This document shows positions 1 to 27,520 of a stretch of 64,000 nucleotides of DNA, piece by piece. This stretch comes from Sarcophilus harrisii (lineage: Eukaryota > Chordata > Mammalia > Dasyuromorphia > Dasyuridae). The first letter of the stretch is position 1. Each line of letters opens with the position of its first letter. The DNA lies in the NCBI RefSeq assembly GCF_902635505.1, contig NC_045428.1, positions 437,243,106 through 437,307,105 of the forward strand, read 5' to 3'. Both the position numbers and the translations under genes were made by a program. The notes beneath the pieces were generated by a model that saw only the letters and a list, made by a program, of their open reading frames with translations, made no database searches and was not told the origin of the DNA.

Positions 1-170
1 TTTCCATTTCTATAAAATAAGGGGGCTGGACTCAATGACATCTGAAGTCCTTTCTTGCTATAGACATGTGATTTGCACAAAAAGAACTAACATGAGATTT
101 AGAGAGGCATCTTGGTGATATAGTGGATAGTGTCAGGAATCTGGAAAACTCAACTTCATGAGTTCCCAAG
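1..170 (+). repeat. Two partial marsupial SINE pieces
   Basis: Positions 1-60 resemble the 3' half of a MIR-like SINE (tataaaataagggggctgga then gacatctgaagtcctttc). Positions 105-170 resemble the 5' half of a CORE-SINE (tggtgatatagtggatag). Both lie in the FLT3 intron before the first visible exon. Positions 170-600 show nothing recognisable. Confidence 0.45.
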
Positions 171-599
171 AAGGAAGACAATTAGAGGCACTTCTTCCTT
201 AGAAGGACAACATTTTTATACTCTTCTCAATGAGAAGGGTGGAATTTAGCAAACTCTTTATAATTGATGTTTAGCTGGCCTAAAACCAGGATAATATGCT
301 CCTCTTCTTATTGAATTGCAGTTCTACTAGGAGGCAAGAAGGACCAGTTCAACTATGTGACTAGAGGCCTTTGAGCTTTATTGTAAAATAGGGAACTCAT
401 TTGTCAAAGGAATGTTTCATTAAAATCCATAGATCTCTATAAAATTCATTCTAGTTGCTAACTTCACTGGAGACATTTGAAGATGGTAGGGACAGCTATT
501 ATAGTATCATCGATCTGGACCTGGAAGGGGTATCAGAAGCTATTGCTTCCAACTCCCAAACTACAGATCTAATGGACAAGAAGGACATGTGGGTCTTAG

Positions 600-1195
600 C
601 TCTTTAAAAAAATTAATTTCTATGGAATATTACTGTTCTGTAAGAAATGACCAACAGGATGATTTCAGAAAGGCCTGGAGAGACTTACACGAACTGATGC
701 TAAGTGAAATGAGCAGGACCAGGAGATCATTATATACTTCAACAACAATCCTATATGATGACCAGTTCTGATGGATCAGGCCATCCTCAGCAACGAGATC
801 AACCAAATCATTTCTAATGGAGCAGTAATGAACTGAACTAGCTATACCCAGAAAAAGAACTCTGGGAGATGACTAAAAACCATTACATTGAATTCCCAGT
901 CCCTATATTTATGCACACCTGCATCTTTGATTTCCTTCACAAGCTAATTGTACAATAATTCAGAGTCTGATTCTTTTTGTACAGCAAAATAATGTTTTGG
1001 TCATGTATACTTATTGTGTATCTAAGTTATATTTTAATATATTTAACATCTACTGGTCATCCTGCCATTTAGGGGAGGGGGTGGGGGGGGGTAAGAGGTG
1101 AAAAATTGGAACAAGAGGTTTGGCAATTGTTAATGCTGTAAAGTTACCCATGTATATATCCTGTAAATTAAAGGCTATTAAATAAAAAAAAAATT
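600..1195 (+). mobile_element. L1-like LINE 3' end with poly(A)
   Basis: The piece begins with an ORF2 C-terminal remnant (MEYYCSVRNDQQDDFRKAWR), comparable with the MEYYSAIKNDE end of mammalian L1. A long 3'UTR ends in attaaaggctattaaataaa and an A-run. The same 3'UTR recurs on the opposite strand at 28870-29200. The piece is truncated at its 5' end. Family assignment rests on remembered marsupial L1 sequences. Confidence 0.6.
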
Positions 1196-1394
1196 AATTT
1201 CAACTTTTTATTTTTTGATTTCAAATAATTCACCTCCCAACCTTTTGTTCTCATAATCTTGTACTTAGATAATTTAAATGAACCCTTCTTAAATCAGGAA
1301 AGAAAAAATAATTTTTAGTATTTTTAAAGTTATTTTAATTTAAAGATTAATGTTGTTTTGGTTTAGAGATGTATGTATATTCTTCCATTAACAG

Positions 1395-19302
<17,908 letters not shown>

Positions 19303-19454
19303 AAAATCAACTAAGTCTTCCTGACTTCGCTCTCAAATCTTTATGCAAGCTGCATGTTGCCAAAAGGAGGCTGGTAGAATCACTAAAGTGAAATGAATCA
19401 TCAACGGCTGCCATATTGGAATGCTCTCAGATGTTCAGACAGGGTTTGTTCTTC

Positions 19455-19605
19455 TTTTTGTTTTTGCTAAGGCAATTGGGGTTAAGTCACTTGCCCAGGG
19501 TCACACAGCTAGGAAGTGTTAAGTGTCTGAGACCAGATTTGAACTCAGGTCCTCCTGACTTCAGGGCTGGTACTCAATCCACTGTACCACCTAGCTGCCC
19601 CATTT
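19455..19605 (-). mobile_element. Antisense marsupial SINE inside the FLT3 3'UTR
   Basis: In + orientation it reads ggcaattggggttaagtcac, then ttgcccagggtcacacagct and tactcaatccactgtaccac, ending ctagctgcccc. It is well preserved compared with many copies here, so it is fairly young, and it lies between the stop codon and the AATAAA. Confidence 0.88.
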
Positions 19606-19902
19606 GTTTTTATTTTAAAGGGATATTTTGTTGGTTTTTTTAGAAGACAAAAATGGAGAAAAGAAAGTTAAGGAAAACTGATCAATTATAACCTGGTTTG
19701 TATAAATATTTGCAACCAAAGCTCTTCCCATGATGCCTATGTGAAAATTACATACTTGAATTGTCTTGTGTTTTTGTAAATATCTAAAAACATTTTTATT
19801 AAGTAAATAATGTGATTTTTTAACTCAACTTTGAAAATTACATGTACTTTAAGGTTATCTTTTTTTATATAGCTATTGTATGAGTATACTTTATGAGACA
19901 AA

Positions 19903-19908
19903 AATAAA
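19903..19908 (+). terminator. FLT3: FLT3 polyadenylation signal
   Basis: This is a canonical AATAAA about 600 bases after the stop codon, followed by T/G-rich sequence (aatgtttgttactg). It is the best candidate cleavage signal for FLT3. Confidence 0.6.
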
Positions 19909-20177
19909 CTTTCTACTTTAAAAATGTTTGTTACTGAATTTTTCCAATTGACTGATTTAGAATGTCTAATTTTCATTTAATTTGAACATTTCTATTGCCT
20001 TGTATTCGATGGCTTCCCTTCTAAGCTGATCTCCTATTGAAGCTCCACACTTACCTGAATCGGCGGCCAACCTGTAGAGCAACCATTTATCATTATCGGC
20101 CAACTAGCCTCTGTGCTTTACTTCCTACTAAGAGATGGAAGAAGAGTCCAACAAGATAGAGTGATACATCCCTCCCA

Positions 20178-20179
<2 letters not shown>

Positions 20180-20212
<33 letters not shown>

Positions 20213-21170
20213 TGCACAAACATGCATGTGCATATACTTTGTCTCTTTCTGTCTGTTTCTATATGTCTGACTTTCTCTCTCTCTGCCTCTTTGTCTCTCT
20301 CTCTTTCTCTGTCTCTCTCTCTCTCTGTCCCTCTTTCTATGTATGTGTGTGTATCTGTCTCTCTGTCTCTCCCTGTCTCTGTCTCTCTCCTCCTGTCTCT
20401 CTCTGTGTGTCTCTCTCTGTGTGTCTCTCTGTCTCTTTCTCTGTCTATCTCTCTGTCTGTCTCTTTCTCTTCTCTCTCTGTCTCTGTCTCTCTTTCTCTC
20501 TGTGTGCCTGTCTGTCTCTGTCTGCCTCTGTCTGTCTCTATCTCTCTGTCTTTCTTTTTATGTCTCCCTGTCTCTCTGTCTTTCTGAATCTGTCTCTCTC
20601 CTCTTGTCTCTCTCTTTCTGTCTGTTTCTCTTCTCTCTCTGTCTCTGTCTCTCTGTCCCTCTTTCTATGTATGTGTGTGTATCTGTCTCTCTGTCTCTCC
20701 CTGTCTCTGTCTCTCTGTCTCTCTTCTCTCTCTGTCTCTGTCTCTCTCATTGGTCCCTCTGTCTCTCTTTATCTCTGTTTCTGTCTGCCTCTTTCTGTCT
20801 CTATCTCTCTTTCTTTTTATGTCTCCCTGTCTCTGTCTCTCTGTGTCTCTGTCTCTCTCCTGCTGTCTCTCTCTTTCTGTCTCTGTTGCTCTTCTCTCTC
20901 TGTCTCTGTTCCTCTCTCTATCCCTCTTTCTGTCTCTTGTCTCTGTCTCTTCCTGTCTGTGTCTCTCTGTCTCTGTCTCTCTCCTCCTGTCTCTCTCTCT
21001 CTGTGTCTCTCTGTCTTATCTTTCTGTCTCTCTCTCTGTCTCTGTCTCTCTTTGTGTGCCTCTGTCTCTTTCTGTCTCTATCTCTCTGTCTTTTTATATC
21101 TCTCTGCCTCTTTCTGTCTCTGTCGCTCTGTCTTCCTCTCTCTCTCCCCATCTTTCTCTCTCTCTCATAT
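20180..21170 (+). repeat. (CA)n then about 930 bp of CT/TG-rich low complexity
   Basis: A (CA)n run lies at 20181-20210. It is followed by almost pure pyrimidine text made of ctctgt and ctct units with scattered gt (20230-21165). The tract contains larger near-repeats, such as 'ctctttctatgtatgtgtgt' at both about 20331 and 20659. Long apparent ORFs here on both strands are composition artefacts. Confidence 0.95.
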
Positions 21171-21354
21171 CATTATGACTCAAAAGTTTAAAGTCATTCT
21201 TCACTCTCTTTTTCATTTTTCCACATAAGTGGAATCTTGTCATATTTTTTTCTTCTAATATTCTCTCTAACTTAACTCTCAGTCTCATCAGCTTTATTTT
21301 CAAAACAATAAAAACGCTTTCCTTTGGCCAAACTGGTTTCCTTCTTGCATCCTG

Positions 21355-21430
21355 CTTACATCAAGAACACTTTACATAAATAAAACTTTACATAAATAAA
21401 TAAAACTTTACATAAAGAACACTTTAGCCT
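21355..21430 (+). repeat. Small tandem duplication ('actttacataaa')
   Basis: The unit aactttacataaataa is repeated about three times and bounded by aagaacacttta on both sides. It looks like a local slippage duplication. Confidence 0.7.
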
Positions 21431-21690
21431 CCCTTACTCATTTACCCAATGGCCCTTCCATCCCTGCCACTTGTCTAAATCCCACCTCTGTGAGGTCCTC
21501 TTCCCACGGCCCCAGACTCCAGCAATCTCTCTTTGAGCTCCTTACCAACTGAATGATTCATTTGACACTCAGCTTAAATTTCCCTGGGTTTATCCTTTTA
21601 TGCATATGTCCTGTCTCCTCATCTAGGCTGAGGCCCTGGCACAGAGACTCCATGTCTTATATTGACCCCCCTGGTCTAGCTGTGGTGGAA
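21430..21690 (+). repeat. Possible L2 3' region
   Basis: The text cttgtctaaatcccacctct and gaggtcctcttcccac, then aggctgaggccctggcacag, fits L2 order, but it is weak. Positions 21690-22450 show no recognisable repeat or gene. Confidence 0.35.
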
Positions 21691-22454
21691 GTGTTGCCTT
21701 GTCTTGGTTGGCAGAGTTCTCAGACCTTTCAGTCTGAAAACTTGCCTCCACCCTTGCAAGCCTCTTTCTAAACAGTCACCCAACTTTTACCCTTTCTGGC
21801 ATGACTCTCTCTCCAGTGTCTCTCTTAAATTTTATGCTTTGGAGAAGTAGTTTTCCTTTCAAACCACCCTGCAAGTAATAGGCGAGAAAGGGCTCCAAAA
21901 CCAGTGAGTTACCAACACTTCTTCCAGTTGGGTAAACAACTTATTGCTCCAAGAGAACTGCATAATATCTTCTTTCTCCCTTGGGAAATGATTTTTTTTA
22001 ATCAATGATTTTTTTCTTTAGATCCAAGTCCCCCAGAAAAGAAATTACTTTGGAAAAATAACACAGTTCTCTATGTGTGTAGTGGGGAGAAGAGTGGAGG
22101 GGATGGGAGATGTTAACAGCACAGCATCTATCCCATACAATCTTCTCTCCATGAGCCTAGAACCTAAGGATCTCCCACCTGTGGTTTTCTCCCTCTACAG
22201 CTTCTATTCTCTGTCTTCAGCTCTCCTGCTTACCCAGGAGGCTTCTGCCCTTCTCTTGGGTTCTTTACTGCCATGCAGGACTAGTGAGTACACACTGTCT
22301 TTCAAATGATTTTAGCTTAGAGTGGGAAGGTAGGTTTGTAAGTCCCATCCACCTCCTCTGCCATCCACCATGAGGAGGGTATTAAAAAAAGATACTTAGA
22401 GAGGTTGGAGGATGCCGTAATAAATTGCACCTGAGATGCCTCCAAGCTCTAACT

Positions 22455-22640
22455 CCATGATCCAAAAGGTGAACAGCTAGGTGATGCAGTGGATAGAGCA
22501 CCAGAAAGAATCATCTTCCTGAGTTCAAATCTGTCTTCAGACACTTAATAGCAATGTGACCCTGGGCAAGACACTTAGCCCTCTTTGCCTCTCGATTCCT
22601 CATCTGTCAAATGAACCGGAGAACCACTCCAGTATCTGTC
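22455..22640 (+). mobile_element. Marsupial CORE-SINE
   Basis: The copy opens aacagctaggtgatgcagtg, then gatagagcaccagaaagaat and gttcaaatctgtcttcagac. The CORE is tgaccctgggcaagacactt. It is well preserved and intergenic. Confidence 0.85.
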
Positions 22641-22789
22641 AGACAGAACAAATCCGTCCCTATGTCTAATGAAGGCTTTCATGAATGTGACCAGTAGGTG
22701 GAGCCCCAGGATTGCTGTTCGAAGAACTAGTCAGGCTCGAGGGGTCAAGGAAAGTGGAACTCAAGCAACTGACAGAAATGATGTTTAAA

Positions 22790-22900
22790 ATCAATCTTCT
22801 TAAATACAGGGACTAACGTGATTTTCTCTTTTTATCCCCAGTGCTTAGCACAATGCTTGGTGGTGTACCATGCCTTATAAATACTTTTTTTTTCTTCCAT
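22790..22900 (+). repeat. L2 3' end
   Basis: The text aaatacagggactaacgtga, then ccccagtgcttagcacaatg and gccttataaatac, is a typical L2 terminus. Positions 22900-23680 show no recognisable feature. Confidence 0.5.
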
Positions 22901-23684
22901 TTGTTCATTCCATTTTTCACTTAAAATGATTCAATTTAGCCTCCACTGACAAAAAGGTAAATGGTTTAAAATAGGCATATTTCTTCTGATTTTTGTTTGG
23001 GATCAGACAGTATTTTTTCTTGTTTTTTATTAATAAAACCTCTTGTGAAGAAAAATGTTTGTAAAAGTCAAGGTTTGTGATTTCTTTTTTGAGCAACCCA
23101 GAAATCAGCATGTAGACATACATATATATAAGCCTAACTCTAAGGATGCTGCTGCATACAAAGCTGCCCCAATTAGCAAGTAAAATTGCATTATTTCCAA
23201 CAGAGAAATGAAGTGATTTGATATAGGTCACATAGATTATATTTCACTTATTTCACAAAATGCTATACAGATTTACAGATACAAGAAGTCCTCATAAATC
23301 ACAATGAGAACTTGTAAATTAGTTGCCTGGAGTTTAACAATGTATTTACCTGAAAAAAAAAAAACAAAAAAAACTGTTCTTTTAAGTGGTGAATAGATTC
23401 CTAAGGCAGATCACAAAATTTGTAATTATAACATATTTGAAGCATACTATCATACACAGTAATAATATTCTAGAATCTCATCACCATTTATCACAAAATA
23501 TCCATAAAAAACGTCCAGAGGTTCATTCTGAGTCACCAGAAACATTTTCCCCTCTCTGAATTTTTGGCATGGGAGATATGAAGTCCTGTCCCTCCAAGCA
23601 ACTATTGCTGACTGTCATTGGGTCATAAGGACATCTATAGTTAGAGGAAATATATCTAGGAGACACAGAATAGTGTCAGCCCTT

Positions 23685-23890
23685 CTTGTTGTTTGTCCTT
23701 TGTTTTCAAAGAGGACTGGGACATTAGGGAGGTGATTCCATGATGCACAAATGAATTGGATTTAAGTGAGGTAGAACTGTGCAATATCTCCTGCCTCACT
23801 TTCTCCTCCAGAGCCATCTGGGTCCAATGGCCAGATATTGATCAGGATTACTGAGGTGGCCCTGGATATGATTGGAGAACTTAATTAAAG
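23685..23890 (+). mobile_element. Second marsupial SINE family, sense copy
   Basis: The copy reads cttgttgtttgtcctttgtt, aagaggactgggacattagg, gaattggatttaagtgaggt, then ctccagagccatctgggtcc. It matches the copy at 5545-5705 in reverse. I do not know its formal name. Confidence 0.7.
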
Positions 23891-24249
23891 CTAAAATCTT
23901 TAACAGATCTTAGTTTGACTAAGGCAATAACTATCAGTGATTAAGTCTGGACAAGAATTCCCTTAAACCTTTAAAATACTATTCACAAAGATTCTTCTAT
24001 TTTTTTTTTCTTAAAGTCATCCACTTAATCCTTAATTCCTCAGGGAAACCTGATCACTTCCCCAAGATTCACTGAGCCCAGGGTTTACTAACCTTTTTTC
24101 TTTTATTAATTCTCAGATGAGATCAGGTTTAAAAACTGAAGAATCAAAGAGAAAAAATACTTTCAAAAGTGTCCGCAACTATATGGAACTCAACAATGTG
24201 ATATTTCTTTTTATCTTGACACAATGAGTTTCCTTACATCTCTTTCCAA

Positions 24250-24435
24250 CTTAAGAAAAGAGGGTTGGATTTGGAATCTAAAGGCCTGCCTTAGAATCCT
24301 GACTTTTCCATTTATATATGCCCTATGTTAGAAGTTCTAGCCTCTCTGGGCATCATTTTTCTCATCTGTAAACAAGAGGGATGGACATCACCAAATGCTT
24401 TATAAAGTCTTTCCCATATAAAATCTTATAAAGCA
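24250..24435 (+). repeat. SINE/MIR fragment
   Basis: The text gttggatttggaatctaaag, then ctctctgggcatcatttttc and tcatctgtaaacaagagg, is a degenerate SINE. Positions 23890-24250 and 24440-25080 show nothing recognisable. Confidence 0.55.
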
Positions 24436-25084
24436 AAATAAAATGCTAAGACATCTTGTGGCATTATAAACCATATGGAAATGTTTTTCTTGAGGCATCA
24501 TTCTGGAAGCACAGAGATTTCTCAAAAGATTTTAAAAATAGATATTTTTATTAAATTGTCTCCTTATATTTTTACCCAGTGACCATTTTCTCTTTCAAAT
24601 CCATGTAATTGTAATAAAATAGATTATTTTTATTGCCAATAAGAGAGGGGTTTGTCTTAGCTTGGAATTTTTTTTACCATTTGCCCTTTGATTCTGGCCT
24701 CCTATTGTGGTAGATCTAGAAGAGCTAGTGAAGAATCAGGATGAGAATTTAATAAAGGGACTTTCCATTTCCCTTGTCCCTCTAGTTCTTCATTGCCTCT
24801 GCCCCATCTTGATTCAGCAAACCTACTATAGGGCAATTCTTAGCTGAGATGAAAACCTAGGCCTGGATAGGGTTTAGCCTGGTGGTTAATAATGGCAGTG
24901 GTGGTCACAAGAGAAAGCAAAACTGGATGGATGTAGGAGTCAGTGACATTGAGGTGGTAGAGCTGTGAACCAGCCCAAGTCATTCTGGAAGGCAAAGTTG
25001 GAACTGTGCTCTAAAAGTTGTTAAATTTATCCAGTGATAGATACTCTTCTAGATCTGTACCCCAAAAAGATCAAAGAAGAAATA

Positions 25085-25320
25085 GAATAGTAATAATAGC
25101 TAGCATTTACATAAGCTTTAAAGTTTACAAAGCATTGTATAAATATAATTTTATTTTTCCTCACAATAATCCTGAGAGGTAGATGCTGTTATCCCTATTT
25201 TACAGATGAAAAAACCAAGGCAGACAGATGTTAAGTGACTTGACCAAGTTCTGTCTTGGTGAGCATGTGAGGGAATTTGAACTCAGGTCTTCCTATCTCC
25301 AGATCCAGTGACCTGTGCCT
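25085..25320 (-). repeat. MIR element, antisense
   Basis: The text taatagctagcatttacata, then gttatccctattttacagat and gaaaaaaccaaggcagacag, with a final gaactcaggtcttccta, is a near full-length antisense MIR-type SINE. It is followed by a (CA)n run at 25335-25364. Confidence 0.75.
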
Positions 25321-25367
25321 ATCTAGGAAAAGGGTATACACATACACACACATACACACACACCCTT

Positions 25368-25860
25368 TGCAATGACAAAGAATTGGAAACTGGGAAATAG
25401 TCAAATAATTGATGGTATACAATTGAATACAATTGTCCCATAAGAAATTGTGAAAGGGAAGACCAGAGAATCTTGGGAAGACTAGTATGAATTGATACAT
25501 AGTGAAATGAGCAGAACCAGTGGAATAAGTTATACAGTAACAATATGTTGTAAGGACAAAAGACTTCGTAATTCTTATCTATGTAATGATCTACAGTGAT
25601 TTTAGTATCTAGAGATGATTGATTCATAATGAAATATGATACTAGTCTCCTGACAGAGAGATACTCAGTAGAGATCAAGACTTTTTTTTTTTAACTTGAC
25701 CAATGTAGAAGTTTTTCTTATTTGACTCTACACATTTATAACATGGATTTTGTTTTTCTGATAAAAGAATAGGGATAGGGATAAGATTTTCATTGATTGA
25801 AATACTAAGATTTGATTTTTAAAATGTATCTGAAGAACTAAACTGGAGTCTGATAGTATA
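25368..25860 (+). mobile_element. L1-like LINE 3' fragment
   Basis: The text aatgacaaagaattggaaac, then agtgaaatgagcagaaccag, marks the ORF2 C-terminal block of the L1-like family, here on the + strand. The 3'UTR is diverged. Positions 25860-26390 show nothing recognisable. Confidence 0.6.
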
Positions 25861-26399
25861 GGGAGCCAAAGACTAATCTGAGAAGTGTTTTATTCTAGAG
25901 GCACCTGAACATGGGAGTAACAGAGTTAGGCTTGTTCTTTTGGCAGGCGTGTGGACAATTAATTGGCAGAGGAAGGTAGGAATCCAGTTAAGCTGTCTCA
26001 GGAGTTAGGCAATAGAGAGAGGTGGGTCTAAAATAAAAATACAGCTGATAAGCTTTTTTTTGTTGTTGTTGTTATTTTTGATGTTCAGTACTAAAAAGAA
26101 AAATTCCATTTTTCTTTTCTAGGTTAAAGGACAACTTGCTTCTTTCTCATCCTCCCTTTTATTTACTTGCAAAAAAGAGGGACTCATGGTCTTTAATGGC
26201 TAATGCCAATTCTTTTATTTGCAATATTATATAATGTGTATTAGGTTAGATATAGTTCATATAAGTATATATGTACATGTATAATCCACACATTGGGGAT
26301 GGAGGGCAGAATAAAATCTATGACTTCACTGATATAGGGAATGTAGAAGAAGTTGTCTCTATAAATTCAGGTCTACAAATAATGTGCAATTTAGAGCTT

Positions 26400-26720
26400 T
26401 GAAGAATTACTTGTAGCATTGAGAAGTTAAATAATTTGCCCAGGATCACACAGCCTGTACATGTCAGAAGAGACACTTGAACCCAGGTTTTCCAACTCTG
26501 AGATCAGTTTTCTGTCCACTGCTATACTAAGCTACTTCATATATATGGACACATACACATACACACAAAGACAAAAACTAAAAGAACTTACAACTGATTA
26601 AAAAGGGAATTTTCCCTTAAAATAATGAAAGGCCAATCTCAAAATCAGGAAGATCTGGACTCAAGCCCAACTTCCAGCAGTACTAGACATAGGTAAGTCA
26701 TTTAACCCTGATCAAAGAAC
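26400..26720. repeat. Antisense MIR then a partial sense SINE
   Basis: Positions 26400-26540 are antisense (taatttgcccaggatcacac, then ttgaacccaggttttccaac). Positions 26625-26720 are a sense SINE piece (tcaggaagatctggactcaa). Positions 26720-27250 show no recognisable repeat and include URAD upstream sequence. Confidence 0.6.
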
Positions 26721-27253
26721 CTGAACCTAACCAAGTCTTGCTTTCTTGGAGTTCAAGCTGCTTCTTCACAGATATAGAAATAGATATGGAAATGGATATC
26801 AATATAGATCTATGAAATGTGTGTAGGAGCCCATAGCAGGTAGACATCAAGTGTAATAGACTCTATCAGATCATAGACCAAGCTCACTGCCATAAATTGC
26901 TTTTCTTTGGTTTCCATGAGGAAATAATCTGTAGCATGATGATATAAAACTATTACTGGCACCAATAATAGGTATAACTCATTCTCTGTCATGCTCTGAA
27001 TGACAAAGCCCAAAGATTACAAATAGTCTTGTCCTTCTCCTCTCCCCTAACCTCATCCCAAACAAGCTCTTATTATGTCAACAGGTTGGCAATGTTTAGC
27101 TGCACATATCACCTCTGCCTGACTTTCTGTCTCTCGCTGATGTTTGTTCATTACACAATATTTCCTGTTTACCTTCACCTGAGGGCATTTAAAGCATTCC
27201 AAGCTGGTAGTACATGCAAACAAGTTTTTTACCTGCATATTCAGCAAATAAAA

Positions 27254-27284
27254 GTTAACTTCACAAGTTAACACTTGTTAATGA
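27254..27284 (+). promoter_or_regulatory. Cluster of GTTAA half-sites upstream of URAD
   Basis: Three GTTAA half-sites (27254, 27267 and 27277) lie 60-95 bases before the URAD ATG. HNF1 binds GTTAAT-type half-sites in liver promoters, and URAD is a liver enzyme, so an HNF1-type promoter element is plausible. No palindrome with ideal spacing is present, so this is a weak inference. Confidence 0.25.
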
Positions 27285-27345
27285 CACTCATTCTTTCTCA
27301 GCCTCCCCAGTGGGACTTTGCTGTTTTTCCTGCAGAAAGAGAGGG

Positions 27346-27520
27346 ATGGATATCCAGCTGGTCAATTCCATGGACTTTGGGGAATTTGTTGATGTTTTGG
27401 GGAATATTATAGAGAAATGCCCCCTGATTGCAGCAGCCATCTGGTCCCATCGCCCATTCATGAACTTGGCTGATTTAGAGAAGCATGTGTTTGATTTTAT
27501 AGACGCCCTTCCACAATCAG
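27346..27520 (+). CDS. URAD: URAD exon 1 (coding)
   Basis: The exon begins at ATG in the context gaggggATGG, with G at +4. It encodes 58 residues ending DFIDALPQS plus the first base of a Gly codon. The donor is gtaagt, directly after tcag. The 5'UTR start is not determinable from the sequence. Confidence 0.95.

Larger units (their letters stand above)
19303..19925 (+). other. FLT3: FLT3 3' untranslated region
   Basis: This region runs from the stop codon to just past an AATAAA signal at 19903-19908. It contains an antisense marsupial SINE (19455-19605) and otherwise AT-rich unique sequence. The end point is inferred from the signal, not from transcript data. Confidence 0.65.

Noticed and set aside
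589-771. 60-codon open frame containing MEYYCSVRNDQQDDFRKAWR
   Set aside because: It is a remnant of the L1-like ORF2 C-terminus, not a host gene.
20113-21228. Very long open frames (up to 371 codons) on both strands
   Set aside because: They consist only of Leu/Ser/Cys/Val or Arg/Glu/Asp repeats read from the CT/TG-rich tract. There is no splice or start context and no domain.
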